A stretch of DNA of 64,000 nt from positions 148,371 through 212,370 of the forward strand of contig UCAU01000004.1 in NCBI GenBank assembly GCA_900470445.1, in the 5' to 3' direction. Positions 6,510-18,393 of the stretch are shown here, in pieces (position 1 is the stretch's first letter; each line of letters opens with the position of its first letter). Origin of the DNA: Hyphomicrobiales bacterium. GTDB taxonomy: Bacteria > Pseudomonadota > Alphaproteobacteria > Rhizobiales > Devosiaceae. The position numbers and the translations under genes are program-made. The notes under the pieces are model-generated. The model did no database searches, was not told where the DNA came from, and saw nothing but the letters and a program-made list of their open reading frames with translations.

Positions 6510-7964
6510 GTGGCGAAAATCACGCTGATCGGCTTGGATGTGGGCACGACGGCCACCAAGGCGGTGCTGATCGATGAGGCGGGGGAGCGCTTGGCCGCGT
6601 TTGCGCATCCGCATGCGACCAGCCGGCCGCAGGAAGGCCATGCCGAGCAGGACCCGCGCGACTGGATGGCGGGGGTGCTGGGGGCGCTGGATGCCTTTTC
6701 GCAGGGGCATGATCTGAGCGGGCTCAAGGCGATCGGGATTTGCAGCCAAGTCAATAGTCATGTGTTCGTGGATGGGGCAGGCGCGCCGCTGCTGCCGGCG
6801 ATTATCTGGCAGGATGGGCGCTCGGCGCCCGATGCCGCGGCCCTGGATGGGCAGGTGAGTGCGGACCAGAAAATCGGCTGGTTTGGCACGCCGATGCCGA
6901 TCGATGCGAGCCATGCGCTGTCGCGGATGGCGCATGTGCGGCGAATGCATCCGGACATTTATGCGCGCACGCGCCATGTGTTGGCACCCAAGGATTTTTG
7001 TATTCTGCAGCTGACCGGGGCGGTGGTCAGCGACCCGATCGCGGCGGTGGGGCTGGTGGAAGCCGGCGGCGACTATGTCGCCGAACTGCTGGCGCTGGTG
7101 CCGCGGGCGGCCGAGTTATTGCCGCCGCTGGCGAGCTTTACGACGATTGCGGGCACGGTGCGGGCAGGGTTGCCTTGTGCCGGGGTGCCGGTCGTGGTGG
7201 GGGCAATGGATGCCTGGGGCGGCATGTTCGGGGTGGGCGTGGTGGCCAATGGGGACGCCATGTATCAGAGCGGCACGAGTGACGTGCCGGGGATTGTGTC
7301 GAGCACGATCGTGCCGACGCCGGGGGTGATCCTCTTTCCGCCCTATGAGGGGGTGGTGATGCATGCAGCGCCCACCCAATCGGGCGGGGCGGCGTTGGGC
7401 TGGATTGCAAGCGTGCTGGGGCGGACGCCGGCCGAGGTGGCGGCTTTGGGCGCGAGCGCGGCGCCGGGGCGGTCGGTGCCGCTGTTTTTGCCGCATTTGC
7501 AGGGGGAGCGGGCGCCACTGTGGGATAGCGCGTCGCGCGGGGTATTTGCGCGGCTTGATCCGGGATCGGGCGCGGCTGAGATGGCGCGGGCGGTGATGGA
7601 GGGCGTGGCCTATGCCGGGCGCTGGGCGTTTGAGGCGCTGTATCGCTCGGCGGCGGTGGACCCGGCGGTGATCAATATTGGGGGCGGCGGGTCGCTATCC
7701 GATGGCTGGTGCCAGATACGGGCGGATGTGTTGGGCAAGCCCTTGCGGCGGTGTGTGGCGCCGGAATCTGCGGCTTTGGGGGCGGCGATCTTGGCGGGAC
7801 AAGCGAGCGGGATTGGCGGAACGCTAACGGAGGCAGTGCGGCAACTGGTGCGGTATGACCGGGTATTCGAGCCGAATGGCGCGACGGCGGGGTACCACGC
7901 CGACCGCTTCGGCCACTATCAGGCGCTGTATGCGGATTTGCGGGTTTTTAACACGCGGTTTTAG
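6510..7964 (+). CDS. FGGY-family carbohydrate kinase (xylulokinase-like)
   Basis: A 484-aa ATP-dependent sugar kinase. The N-terminal phosphate motif DVGTTATKAVLIDEAG (about 9-24) and IGICSQVNSHVFVD begin domain I; IIWQDGRSAPDAAAL and LAPKDFCILQLTG follow; GAMDAWGGMFGVG and NIGGGGSLSDGWCQIRADVLGKP with ESAALGAAILAG mark the second domain. This pattern is closest to xylulokinases and related ketose or pentitol kinases; the exact substrate cannot be told from sequence alone. The start is a GTG at 6510 with GGGGA upstream. It is divergent from a periplasmic sugar-binding protein, consistent with uptake plus phosphorylation of the same sugar. Its downstream neighbour is convergent, separated by a hairpin repeat. 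Confidence 0.85.
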   Translation: MAKITLIGLDVGTTATKAVLIDEAGERLAAFAHPHATSRPQEGHAEQDPRDWMAGVLGALDAFSQGHDLSGLKAIGICSQVNSHVFVDGAGAPLLPAIIWQDGRSAPDAAALDGQVSADQKIGWFGTPMPIDASHALSRMAHVRRMHPDIYARTRHVLAPKDFCILQLTGAVVSDPIAAVGLVEAGGDYVAELLALVPRAAELLPPLASFTTIAGTVRAGLPCAGVPVVVGAMDAWGGMFGVGVVANGDAMYQSGTSDVPGIVSSTIVPTPGVILFPPYEGVVMHAAPTQSGGAALGWIASVLGRTPAEVAALGASAAPGRSVPLFLPHLQGERAPLWDSASRGVFARLDPGSGAAEMARAVMEGVAYAGRWAFEALYRSAAVDPAVINIGGGGSLSDGWCQIRADVLGKPLRRCVAPESAALGAAILAGQASGIGGTLTEAVRQLVRYDRVFEPNGATAGYHADRFGHYQALYADLRVFNTRF

Positions 7965-7978
7965 TTCGCACGCTGAGC

Positions 7979-8005
7979 CACCTTCTCCCCTCGTGGGAGA
8001 AGGTG
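7979..8005. terminator. GC-rich hairpin repeat between convergent genes
   Basis: CACCTTCTCCC and GGGAGAAGGTG form an 11-bp perfect stem around CTCGT. It is followed by GCCCGAAGGGCGG, giving the extended form of a short intergenic repeat that I know to be widespread in Rhizobiales genomes. It occupies nearly the whole 64-base gap between the FGGY kinase and the convergent GMC oxidoreductase, so it may act as a bidirectional terminator. No U-tract is present. Confidence 0.6.
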
Positions 8006-8028
8006 CCCGAAGGGCGGATGAGGGGGGC

Positions 8029-9645
8029 TTAGCGCCCCGCCCCGATCATCTCCGCCGCCTTGGACCCGATCGCCATTGCCGGCGCATTGGTATTCCCCGA
8101 GACGATCGCCGGCATGATCGAGCAGTCGATCACGCGCAGACCATCTACGCCGCGCAAACGAAGGCGCTCGTCGACCACAGCCATGGGGTCACTGTCGGGG
8201 CCCATGCGGGCGGTGCCGACGGGGTGGTAATTGGTTTTGACCGTCTGGCCGGCGAAGCGCGCTAGGTCTTCCTCGGCGGTGACAGACGGCCCCGGCAGGA
8301 TTTCTTCGGCAATCTTGGATTTGAAGGGCTCGGTGGCGAGCAATTGGCGGGCGACGGCGAGGGACGCCAGGGTCAGGCGCAGATCATCGGTGTGGCCGAA
8401 GAAGTTGCAATCGACCAGCGGCTGATCCTCGGGATTGGCCGAGCGCAGCTTGACGCTGCCCCGCGCCTTGGGGCGGAGCAGGCAGGAGGTGAAGGTGACG
8501 CCATAGGTGGGCTTGGCTGAGGAGACGTCACGGTCGAGATACACGATTGGCGCGCAATAGAGCTGGATGGTGGGGCGGTCGCCGCCATCGGGATCGTAAA
8601 ACAGGCAGGCTTCGATGCCGGTGGTGGTGACGGGGCCTGAATTGAACAGCAGATATTGCAGACCATTGCGGATCATCGGCCAGCCCTTGTCCTGGCCGAA
8701 ATAGCCGGACTTGGCTTTGGTGGTGGCGATAACGGGGACTTCGTGATGGTCCTGCAGATTGGCGCCAACGCCGGGCAGGTCGGCGGCAACGGCAATGCCG
8801 TGTTCGCGCAGGTGATCGGCGGGGCCGATGCCGGACAGCATGAGCAATTTGGCAGTGTTGTAGGTGCCGGCGCCGATCAGCACTTCGCGGTCGGCGTGGA
8901 CGGTTTGGGTCGTGCCATCCTTTGTGTAGGCAAGGCCGATGGCGCGGTTGCTGTCGATGATGATGCGGTCGACCCGGGCGCCGGTGATGATGGTCAGGCG
9001 GCCATCTTTGCGCAGCGGATCGAGGAAGGCTTTTTTGGCGTCGGAGCGGGCCTTGTGGCGGTTCCAGAGGCCATAGGTGTGCTGCATGATGCCGACGCCG
9101 TTCTGCCGGACGCCGTTGAAATCGGGATTATAGGGATGGCCCAGGCCCTGCGCGGCGAGCAGGAAATCTTCGGTCGTGTCGCAAATCTGGCCGGGTTCGG
9201 AGACGCGCAGATTGCCGGCAATGCCGTGATAGACATTGTTGAAGCGGGTATTGGCTTCGATGTTTTTGAAGTGGGGGAGCAGGTCGGTGTAGGACCAGGC
9301 GCCACTATTGCCCAGGCTTGCTGCCCAGCCGTCATAATCCTCGCGCTGGCCGCGCATATAGACCATGGCGTTGACGGCGCTGCCGCCGCCCAGGGCCCTG
9401 GCGACCGGCACGATGGGGCCGCGTCCGCCAAGCTGGGGTTGGGGGACGGTGTGGTGCATTTCGAGGAAATCCTCGCGCGCCAGATATTTCATATAGCCAG
9501 CAGGGAAATCCATGAGGCGGGCGGTCTTGGCGGGGCCGCGCTCGATGATGAGCACCGAGCAGCCGAAATCGCGCACCAGGCGCATGGCAGCGACCGAAGC
9601 GGCCGAGCCGCCGCCGGCAATGATGAAATCGTAGCTGGACGCCAA
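8029..9645 (-). CDS. GMC-family FAD oxidoreductase (choline/alcohol dehydrogenase type)
   Basis: A flavoprotein of 538 aa that oxidises an alcohol, related to BetA and PEG/alcohol dehydrogenases. The FAD dinucleotide motif is IIAGGGSAASVAAMRLV at the N-terminus, followed by ARALGGGSAVNAMVYMRGQREDYD and AGTYNTAKLLMLSGIGP (the second GMC signature). The C-terminal substrate domain has the catalytic histidine in HPVGTARMG and a second conserved position in GNTNAPAMAIGSKAAE. I chose TTG at 9645 because GGAGGGG lies seven bases upstream; GTG at 9690 would add 15 poorly matching residues. The gene is divergent from pccB (142-base gap). The substrate is not predictable; choline is possible but no betB or betI is nearby. 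Confidence 0.83.
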   Translation of the reverse strand: MASSYDFIIAGGGSAASVAAMRLVRDFGCSVLIIERGPAKTARLMDFPAGYMKYLAREDFLEMHHTVPQPQLGGRGPIVPVARALGGGSAVNAMVYMRGQREDYDGWAASLGNSGAWSYTDLLPHFKNIEANTRFNNVYHGIAGNLRVSEPGQICDTTEDFLLAAQGLGHPYNPDFNGVRQNGVGIMQHTYGLWNRHKARSDAKKAFLDPLRKDGRLTIITGARVDRIIIDSNRAIGLAYTKDGTTQTVHADREVLIGAGTYNTAKLLMLSGIGPADHLREHGIAVAADLPGVGANLQDHHEVPVIATTKAKSGYFGQDKGWPMIRNGLQYLLFNSGPVTTTGIEACLFYDPDGGDRPTIQLYCAPIVYLDRDVSSAKPTYGVTFTSCLLRPKARGSVKLRSANPEDQPLVDCNFFGHTDDLRLTLASLAVARQLLATEPFKSKIAEEILPGPSVTAEEDLARFAGQTVKTNYHPVGTARMGPDSDPMAVVDERLRLRGVDGLRVIDCSIMPAIVSGNTNAPAMAIGSKAAEMIGAGR

Positions 9646-9787
9646 GGCCAGTCCCCTCCGCCGGATTGTTCCCGCGCTTTTGGCGCGCACTATTGCAGAG
9701 CGGGGAAACGGGGGCTAGCGCGGAGTTTTCGCTTTCGACAGGCTGGTTTGTCGGGCTAGTCTCCCGCCAAAGACGGGGGAACCGCCG

Positions 9788-11319
<1,532 letters not shown>

Positions 11320-11320
<1 letters not shown>

Positions 11321-13335
11321 TGATCACTAAACTCCTCATCGCCAATCGCGGCGAGATTGCCTGCCGGGTGATCAAGACGGCTAAGCGGATGGGTATTGCC
11401 ACGGTCGCGATCTATTCCGATGCGGATCGGGAGGCGCTGCATGTGCGCATGGCGGATGAGGCGGTGCATATTGGGGCTTCGCCGGCCAAGGACAGCTATC
11501 TCCAGATTGACAAGATCATTGCGGCTTGCCGGGAGACGGGCGCGGAGGCGGTGCATCCGGGCTATGGGTTTTTGAGCGAGAACCCGAAATTTGCCGAGGC
11601 GCTGGCGGCGGCGGGGATCATCTTTGTCGGGCCGCCGGTGAAAGCCATCGAGACGATGGGGGACAAGATTACCTCCAAAAAGATCGCGGCGGAGGCTGGG
11701 GTTTCGACCGTGCCGGGGCATATGGGGCTGATCGCTGATGCGGCCGAAGCGGTGTCGATTGCCCAGCAGATTGGCTATCCGGTGATGATCAAGGCCTCGG
11801 CCGGAGGCGGTGGCAAGGGCATGCGGATTGCCTGGAACGATGCGGAGGCGCGGGAGGGATTTGAGCGGAGCAAGTCGGAGGCGGCGAGCTCGTTCGGAGA
11901 TGACCGGATTTTTATCGAGAAATTCGTCACCGATCCGCGCCATATCGAAATCCAGCTGATCGGGGATAGTTTTGGCAACGTGCTCTATCTCAATGAGCGG
12001 GAATGCTCGATCCAGCGGCGCAACCAGAAGGTAATCGAGGAGGCGCCGAGCCCGTTTCTGGATGCACAGACGCGGCGGGCGATGGGCGAGCAGGCGGTGG
12101 CCCTGGCCAAGGCCGTCGGCTACCAAAGCGCGGGGACGGTGGAATTCATCGTCGATAACCAGCGCAATTTCTATTTTCTCGAAATGAATACGCGGCTGCA
12201 GGTGGAGCATCCGGTGACCGAGCTGATCACCGGGCTCGATCTGGTGGAGCTGATGCTGCGCGTGGCCAATGGCGAGGCGCTGCCGCTGGGCCAGGATGAG
12301 GTGAAGCTGAATGGCTGGGCCATTGAGAGCCGGCTTTATGCGGAGGACCCCTATCGGAATTTTCTGCCATCGACCGGGCGGCTGACGCGGTATCGGCCGC
12401 CGGTGGAAAGTAGCGATGCAGCTCTGGTGGTGCGCAACGATACCGGGGTGTTCGAGGGCGGGGAGATTTCCACCTTTTACGATCCGATGATCGCCAAGCT
12501 GTGCACCTGGGCGCCCAGCCGGATTGAAGCGATCGACGCCATGGCGACGGCGCTGGACAGTTTTGAAGTCGAGGGGGTGGGCAACAACCTGCCCTTCCTG
12601 TCGACAGTGATGGACCAGGAGCGGTTCCGCGAGGGGCGGCTGACCACGGGCTACATTGCCGAAGAATTTCCCGAGGGCTTTACCGGTGCGGTGCTGCCGC
12701 GCGGGCGGGTGTTTGAAGTCGCGGCGGTGGCGGCGATGATGCAATTGGTGCTGGAGGAGCGCAAAGGGCAGGTTACCCGCACGCCGCTGGGCCATTCCAC
12801 CGAGGTTTATGGCGAGTGGGTGGTGGTGATCGCGGGCGAGCAGGTGCCGCTCAAGCTGCATCGGCTGGACCCGGAGGGAAGCTGGGAACTCAACCTGTTC
12901 GATCAGGCGGCCATGGCCGAGCGGTTCGACTGGGCGCCGGGGCGAACCATCGCGCGGATCGAATGGGCGGGCGGGGCGGCCAGTGTCGTCAAGGTCAATC
13001 GGACGACGTCGGGGTTCCGCATTCGGTATTGCGGGGCGGATCTGAAGGTGATGGTGGTGCGGCCGCATGTGGCGCGGTTGCTGTCGCTGATGCCGGTCAA
13101 AGTGCCGCCGGATATGAGCAAGTTTTTGCTGTGCCCGATGCCCGGGCAGGTGGTGCGGATCGATGTGGCGGTGGGGGATGTGGTCGAGGATGGGCAGACG
13201 CTGGCCATTGTCGAGGCGATGAAGATGGAAAATGTGCTCAAGGCGCAGAAGCGGGCGCGGGTCAGCAAGGTGCATGTGACGCCGGGGGCCGTGCTGGCGG
13301 TGGATCAGGTGATGATCGAGTTTGAGGGAGTGTAG
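11320..13335 (+). CDS. pccA: Propionyl-CoA carboxylase alpha chain (biotin carboxylase + BCCP)
   Basis: A 671-aa biotin-containing subunit. Residues 1-450 are the biotin carboxylase: [20 protein letters not shown], the ATP-grasp loop [15 protein letters not shown], and [24 protein letters not shown] linker domain follows, and the C-terminus is the biotinyl domain with [11 protein letters not shown], where the carried lysine is about Lys635. The ATG at 11320 overlaps the pccB stop; a GTG three bases earlier is an alternative. Together with PccB it forms the alpha6-beta6 carboxylase that starts propionate, odd-chain fatty acid and valine/isoleucine disposal. Its stop (TAG, 13333-13335) overlaps the GTG of the mutase gene. 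Confidence 0.95.
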
Positions 13336-15452
13336 TGGTGCCCACTAATTTCGCCCATTGGGCCGCACTCGCCCAAAAGGAATTGCGCGACGTCCCGCTG
13401 GCCTCGCTCGATCGCGATTATGGCGGTATCCCCGTCCAGCCCGTCTATTTCGGCGAGGGCGCGGAAATTCCCGGTGTCGAGCCGTTTACCCGCGGCGTGC
13501 GGGCGACGATGTATGCCAACCGCCCCTGGACCATTCGGCAATATGCCGGTTTCTCCACCGCGCGGGAGAGCAATGCGTTTTATCGGCAGGCGCTGGAGAA
13601 GGGGCAGAAGGGGCTGTCTGTCGCTTTCGATCTGGCGACGCACCGGGGCTATGACAGTGACCATCCGCGGGTGATGGGCGATGTCGGCAAGGCCGGGGTG
13701 GCGATCGATACAGTGGAGGATATGAAGCAGCTGTTTGACGAGATTCCGCTCGATCAGATGAGTGTGTCCATGACCATGAATGGAGCAGTGATACCGGTGC
13801 TGGCCATGTTCATCGTGGCCGCGGAAGAGCAGGGGGTGAGCCAGGCCAAGCTTGAGGGGACGATCCAGAACGACATTCTCAAGGAGTTCATGGTTCGCAA
13901 TACCTATATCTATCCGCCTGAGCCCTCGATGCGGATTGTGGGCGATATCATCGCGCATACGGCGCGCAGCATGCCCAAATTCAACTCGATTTCGATCTCG
14001 GGCTATCACATGCATGAGGCGGGAGCGACCGCCGTGCAGGAGCTGGCCTATACGCTGGCCGATGGCATGGAATATGTGCGGGCGGCGCAGGCGCGGGGGC
14101 TGGATATAGATGCCTTTGCGGGGCGGCTGAGCTTTTTTTTCGGCATTGGCATGAACTTCTTTTTGGAGGTGGCCAAGCTCCGTGCGGCGCGACAGCTGTG
14201 GAGCGAGATCATGACCGGGCTGGGGGCGAAGGACCCGCGCAGCAAGATGTTGCGCACCCATTGCCAGACCTCGGGCGTGTCGCTGACCGAGCAGGATCCG
14301 CATAATAATGTGATCCGCACGACCATCGAGGCGCTGGCGGCGGTGTTGGGGGGCACGCAGAGCCTGCACACCAATTCGTTTGATGAGGCGATTGCGCTGC
14401 CGACCGAATTTTCGAGCCGGCTGGCGCGTAATACGCAATTGATTTTGCAGCATGAAAGCCGGGTGACTGACGTGGTCGATCCGCTGGGCGGGTCTTATTA
14501 CATCGAGGCGCTGACGGCGGAATTGGTGAATGGGGCCAAGCTTTTGATCGGGGAAGCCGAAATGGCTGGCGGGATGACGCAGGCGGTGCAGGCCGGTGGG
14601 CCGAAACTGGCCATCGAGACGGCGGCGGCCCTGCGGCAGGCGCGGGTGGACCGGGGCGAGGATGTGATTGTCGGGGTCAATCGCTATCGGCTCGACACCG
14701 AGGACGCCATCGAGGTGCGCGAGATCGATAATGCCAAGGTGCGGGCCGAGCAGATTGCGCAGCTGGAGCGGGTGCGGGCGAGCCGGGACGAGGTCAAGTG
14801 CCAGCAAATGCTGTCGGGCTTGCGCGAATTTGCCGCCAAGGATGAAGGCAATCTGCTGGAAGCCGCGATAGAGGCGGCGCGGGCGCGGGCGAGCTTGGGC
14901 GAAATCAGCCAGGCGATGGAGGATGTGTTCGGGCGGCACGCGGCGGTGACGCGGGTGATTTCGGGGGTCTATGGCGCCAGCTATGGCGATGACCCGGAGT
15001 TTTCGGCCATTGTCGGGCGGATTGACGCGTTCAAGTCCGCGCGGGGGCGGGCGCCCTCGATTTTCATCGCCAAGATGGGGCAGGACGGGCATGACCGGGG
15101 CGCCAAGGTGATCGCCTCGGCCTTCGCCGATCTGGGCTTTGTCGTGCATATGGGCGAGCTGTTCGAGACGGCACCCGAAGTGGCGGCGCATGCCGATGAG
15201 CTGCAGGTGGATGCGGTGGGTGTCTCGTCGCTGGCGGCGGGGCACAAGACGCTGGTGCCGGAGTTGATGTCGGCGCTGCGGTATCGCGAATTGGGTGAGG
15301 TAACGGTGATCGTGGGCGGGGTCATTCCCGAGCAGGATTATGATTTCCTGTTCGATGCCGGGGTGGCCGAGATTTTCGGGCCGGGCACCAATGTACTGTC
15401 AGCCGCTTTTTCGGTGTTGAGCCAGATCGAAGGAAGGTTGAGCAACCGATGA
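13335..15452 (+). CDS. scpA: Methylmalonyl-CoA mutase, single-chain, B12-dependent
   Basis: A 705-aa adenosylcobalamin enzyme that converts (R)-methylmalonyl-CoA to succinyl-CoA. The N-terminal TIM barrel carries [76 protein letters not shown] and [17 protein letters not shown]. The C-terminal cobalamin domain has the base-off motif QDGHDRGAK with His586, followed by [16 protein letters not shown] and [15 protein letters not shown]. Both domains are in one chain of normal length. The start is GTG at 13335 (or the adjacent GTG at 13338) with GAGGGA upstream, overlapping the pccA stop. The next gene, the epimerase, starts inside the stop of this one (ATGA). No MeaB chaperone gene is visible in the window, and no B12 riboswitch is seen upstream of the operon. 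Confidence 0.95.
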   Translation: MVPTNFAHWAALAQKELRDVPLASLDRDYGGIPVQPVYFGEGAEIPGVEPFTRGVRATMYANRPWTIRQYAGFSTARESNAFYRQALEKGQKGLSVAFDLATHRGYDSDHPRVMGDVGKAGVAIDTVEDMKQLFDEIPLDQMSVSMTMNGAVIPVLAMFIVAAEEQGVSQAKLEGTIQNDILKEFMVRNTYIYPPEPSMRIVGDIIAHTARSMPKFNSISISGYHMHEAGATAVQELAYTLADGMEYVRAAQARGLDIDAFAGRLSFFFGIGMNFFLEVAKLRAARQLWSEIMTGLGAKDPRSKMLRTHCQTSGVSLTEQDPHNNVIRTTIEALAAVLGGTQSLHTNSFDEAIALPTEFSSRLARNTQLILQHESRVTDVVDPLGGSYYIEALTAELVNGAKLLIGEAEMAGGMTQAVQAGGPKLAIETAAALRQARVDRGEDVIVGVNRYRLDTEDAIEVREIDNAKVRAEQIAQLERVRASRDEVKCQQMLSGLREFAAKDEGNLLEAAIEAARARASLGEISQAMEDVFGRHAAVTRVISGVYGASYGDDPEFSAIVGRIDAFKSARGRAPSIFIAKMGQDGHDRGAKVIASAFADLGFVVHMGELFETAPEVAAHADELQVDAVGVSSLAAGHKTLVPELMSALRYRELGEVTVIVGGVIPEQDYDFLFDAGVAEIFGPGTNVLSAAFSVLSQIEGRLSNR

Positions 15453-15847
15453 TCGGGCGGCTCAACCACATCGCCATTGCCGTGCCGGACTTGGCGGCGG
15501 CGGCGGCGAAATATCGCGATATGCTCGGTGCGCAGGTGGGGGCGGTGCAGGCATTGCCCGAACATGGCGTCAGTGTGGTGTTCATCGACACGGGCAACAC
15601 CAAGGTGGAATTGCTGGAGCCACTGGGGGAGGGCTCGCCGATCGCCGGGTTTCTAAACAGGAACCCCGGCGGGGGCATGCACCATATGTGCTTTGAGGTG
15701 CCCGATCTGGGCGCGGCAGTGGCGACGCTGACCGCTGGTGGCGCTCGCGTGCTGGGCGAACCCCGGATCGGCGCCCATGGCAGGCCGGTGGTGTTTCTGC
15801 ATCCCAAGGACTTTGATGGGACGCTGATAGAGTTGGAAGAGGTTTAG
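15449..15847 (+). CDS. mce: Methylmalonyl-CoA epimerase
   Basis: A 132-aa vicinal-oxygen-chelate fold enzyme that interconverts (S)- and (R)-methylmalonyl-CoA, linking PccAB to the mutase. It begins [20 protein letters not shown], with metal ligand His7, continues [37 protein letters not shown] (second metal histidine) and ends [18 protein letters not shown] with the terminal glutamate ligand. Length and motif order match the family. It overlaps the mutase stop by four bases and is the last gene of the pcc operon. The convergent LysR gene ends five bases further on, so the operon ends here. Confidence 0.95.
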   Translation: MIGRLNHIAIAVPDLAAAAAKYRDMLGAQVGAVQALPEHGVSVVFIDTGNTKVELLEPLGEGSPIAGFLNRNPGGGMHHMCFEVPDLGAAVATLTAGGARVLGEPRIGAHGRPVVFLHPKDFDGTLIELEEV

Positions 15848-15851
15848 GACT

Positions 15852-16730
15852 TCAAGCGAAAATCCCCCGATCCTTCGCAACGATCTCTGCCAGAAACTCC
15901 GCCACAATACCGACTCTTCGCAATGACCGCAGGTCTTCGTGCACCACTGTCCAATAGGCGCGGGTGAGGCTGTGCTCGGACAAGACTGGAACGAGGTTCG
16001 GATCACCCTCTGCCATGAAGCCGTGCAGGATGCCGATGCCGGCGCCGGCGCGGACGGCCTCGGTTTGGCCCATGGCGGTGGAGACGGAAAGGGTCGAGCG
16101 CCAATCGGGCAGGAAGGCGCTGGTATAGTCGAGCGAGGCCGAGAAGAGCAGGTCATCGACATAGCCGACGAGGTGGTGGGCGGCGAGATCGGCTAGGGCA
16201 AGTGGCGCGCCGTGGCGGGCTAGGTAGGATTTGGCGGCGTAGAGGCCCAGGCGATAATCGGTGAGTTTGCGGGCGACGAGGCGGCCTTCGCGGGGGCGTT
16301 CGAGCGTGACGGCGATGTCGGCTTCGCGGCGGGAGAGCGAGAAGGCGCGGGGGACCGGGACCAGTTCGATGCGCAGGCCCTGGTGCCGTTCGGTGAGCTG
16401 GCCGATGCGCGGGGCGAGGAAGGCGACGCCGAAACCGTCGGGGGCGCCGACGCGGACTATGCCTTCGATGGCGCTATCGGCCCCGGCGGTCTGGCTGGCG
16501 GCGAGCATGGCGCTTTCCATGGCTTCGGCGTGGGCGAGGAAGCGTTCGCCGGCGCCGGAGAGGTCCGAGCCATTGGTTTTGCGGGTGAAGAGCGTGCTGC
16601 CCAGGGCGGTTTCGAGTGCGGTAAGGCGGCGGGCGACGGTGGCGTGATTGAGGCCTAGGCTGCGTGCAGCACCCAGGATCTGGCCGTGGCGGGCGACGGC
16701 TAGGAATATCCGGACATCGTCCCAGTTCAC
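15852..16730 (-). CDS. LysR-family transcriptional regulator
   Basis: A 292-aa LysR-type activator or repressor. The N-terminal winged helix reads MNWDDVRIFLAVARHGQILG and then AARSLGLNHATVARRLTALE; residues about 90-290 form the periplasmic-binding-like effector domain (GIVRVGAPDGFGVAFLAPRI, READIAVTLERPREGRLVARKL). This subtype starts MNWDD and is common next to catabolic genes in Rhizobiales. It is divergent from mmsA with a 95-base gap, the usual layout for a LysR gene and its target, and its 3' end meets the pcc operon. I therefore infer that it regulates mmsA and perhaps propionyl-CoA metabolism; the effector is unknown. Confidence 0.88.
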   Translation of the reverse strand: MNWDDVRIFLAVARHGQILGAARSLGLNHATVARRLTALETALGSTLFTRKTNGSDLSGAGERFLAHAEAMESAMLAASQTAGADSAIEGIVRVGAPDGFGVAFLAPRIGQLTERHQGLRIELVPVPRAFSLSRREADIAVTLERPREGRLVARKLTDYRLGLYAAKSYLARHGAPLALADLAAHHLVGYVDDLLFSASLDYTSAFLPDWRSTLSVSTAMGQTEAVRAGAGIGILHGFMAEGDPNLVPVLSEHSLTRAYWTVVHEDLRSLRRVGIVAEFLAEIVAKDRGIFA

Positions 16731-16825
16731 GGTGCTTCAATTCCTGCACAGCAGATGCGAAATCTATCGCGTTGAGTTGCGTGGATTATAGCGCGAAGAC
16801 TGCTCTCACAACAAGGGAGAGCCTT

Positions 16826-18322
16826 ATGCGCATTATCGGCCATTTCATCGACGGCGTGGAAACAGCGGGCGAGAGCAAGCAATTTCAGGATGTGTTCAAT
16901 CCGGCGACGGGTGATGTGCAGGCGCAGGTGGCGCTGGCCAATGCGGCTGATCTCAATGCAGCGGTAGCATCGGCGGCAGCGGCGCAGCCCAAGTGGGCGG
17001 CGACCAATCCGCAGCGGCGGGCGCGGGTGTTTTTCAATTTCGTGGCGCTGATCAATCGCGACATGGACGAGCTCGCCACCCTGCTCAGCACCGAGCATGG
17101 CAAGACGGTGGATGACGCCAAGGGCGACATCCTGCGCGGGCTGGAAGTGGCTGAATTTGTGGCCGGGGCGCCCCATCTGCTCAAGGGTGAGTTCACCGAA
17201 GGGGCTGGGCCGGGGATCGATATGTATTCGATGCGGCAGCCGGTGGGGATTGGCGCGGGCATTACCCCGTTCAATTTCCCGGCGATGATCCCGCTCTGGA
17301 TGCTGGCGCCGGCCATTGCGGCGGGCAATGCGTTTATTCTAAAGCCCTCCGAGCGTGACCCATCAGTGCCGGTGCGGTTGGCGCAGCTGGCGCTTGAAGC
17401 GGGCCTGCCCAAGGGCATCCTCAATGTCGTGCATGGCGGCAAGTCGGTGGTCGACGGCATCCTGGCGCATGACGATATTGCGGCCGTGTCCTTTGTCGGC
17501 TCGACCCCGATTGCCCGCTATGTCTATGGCACGGCGGCGGCGAACGGGAAGCGCGTGCAGGCTTTTGGCGGCGCCAAGAACCACATGATCATCATGCCGG
17601 ACGCCGATATCGAAAAGGCGGCCGATGCACTGATGGGGGCCGGTTTCGGCTCGGCGGGCGAACGTTGCATGGCCGTATCGGTGGCGGTGCCAGTGGGCGA
17701 AGCAACGGCGGACCGGATCGTTGCGGCGCTCAAGCCGCGCATCGAAAAGCTCAAGGTTGGGCCGGCGACGGACAAGGCCAGCGAAATGGGCCCGGTAATC
17801 ACCAAGGCGGCCAAGGAACGGATTCTGGGCCTGGTGGAAAAGGGCGTGGAGCAGGGGGCGACGCTGGCCGTGGACGGCCGGGGTTTCAGCCTTCAGGGCT
17901 ATGAAGACGGCTATTTCGTCGGGCCGACGCTGTTCGACAATGTCACGGCCGAGATGGATATCTACAAGGAAGAGATTTTCGGGCCGGTGCTGTCTGTGGT
18001 GCGCTCCAAGACCTATGAGGATGCACTCAAGCTGACCATGGACAATCCCTATGGCAATGGCACGGCGATCTTCACCCAGAATGGCGACGCGGCGCGCGAT
18101 TTTGCCAGCCGGGTCAATGTGGGCATGGTGGGCATCAATGTGCCGGTGCCGGTGCCGCTGGCCTATCACAGCTTTGGCGGCTGGAAGGCGTCAGCGTTTG
18201 GCGATTTGAACCAGCATGGCATGGATTCGATCAAGTTCTGGACCCGCACCAAGACCGTGACGAGCCGTTGGCCGTCGGGGATCAAGGATGGGGCGGAGTT
18301 CCAGATGCCGACGATGAAATAG
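16826..18322 (+). CDS. mmsA: CoA-acylating methylmalonate-semialdehyde dehydrogenase
   Basis: A 498-aa NAD-dependent aldehyde dehydrogenase that converts (methyl)malonate semialdehyde to propionyl-CoA (or acetyl-CoA), CO2 and NADH in valine and myo-inositol breakdown. It starts MRIIGHFIDGVETAGES, as MmsA/IolA proteins do, and carries GIGAGITPFNFPAMIPLWM, FILKPSERDPSVP, SFVGSTPIARYVYGTAAANG, the catalytic Cys281 in GSAGERCMAVSVAVPVG, and EIFGPVLSVVRSKTYEDAL. The ATG at 16826 follows AGGGAGA. No other val or iol genes flank it, but its product propionyl-CoA is the substrate of the nearby pcc operon, so valine catabolism is the best reading. Confidence 0.93.
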   Translation: MRIIGHFIDGVETAGESKQFQDVFNPATGDVQAQVALANAADLNAAVASAAAAQPKWAATNPQRRARVFFNFVALINRDMDELATLLSTEHGKTVDDAKGDILRGLEVAEFVAGAPHLLKGEFTEGAGPGIDMYSMRQPVGIGAGITPFNFPAMIPLWMLAPAIAAGNAFILKPSERDPSVPVRLAQLALEAGLPKGILNVVHGGKSVVDGILAHDDIAAVSFVGSTPIARYVYGTAAANGKRVQAFGGAKNHMIIMPDADIEKAADALMGAGFGSAGERCMAVSVAVPVGEATADRIVAALKPRIEKLKVGPATDKASEMGPVITKAAKERILGLVEKGVEQGATLAVDGRGFSLQGYEDGYFVGPTLFDNVTAEMDIYKEEIFGPVLSVVRSKTYEDALKLTMDNPYGNGTAIFTQNGDAARDFASRVNVGMVGINVPVPVPLAYHSFGGWKASAFGDLNQHGMDSIKFWTRTKTVTSRWPSGIKDGAEFQMPTMK

Positions 18323-18334
18323 GGCGAATCCACA

Positions 18335-18377
18335 AACCTGGTGTCATGCCGGCCCACCGCCGGGATGACACCAGGTT
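18335..18377. terminator. Long hairpin between mmsA and ETF-QO gene
   Basis: Two 19-base arms (AACCTGGTGTCATGCCGGC and GCCGGGATGACACCAGGTT) pair with one mismatch around a CCACC loop. The arms begin 12 bases after the mmsA stop and end 16 bases before the end of the convergent ETF-QO gene, so this stem can end both transcripts. The GTCAT-GCCGG core is typical of dispersed palindromic repeats in this order. No U-tract is visible. Confidence 0.65.
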
Positions 18378-18393
18378 GAGGATCGGGCGGCGC

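Noticed and set aside
9646..9787. Cobalamin riboswitch before the B12-dependent operon
   Set aside because: The gap is too short for the full aptamer and no B12-box core is present.
13305..15245. 646-codon minus-strand frame across the mutase gene
   Set aside because: Same cause: antisense of a clear methylmalonyl-CoA mutase, with no recognisable domain or ribosome binding site.
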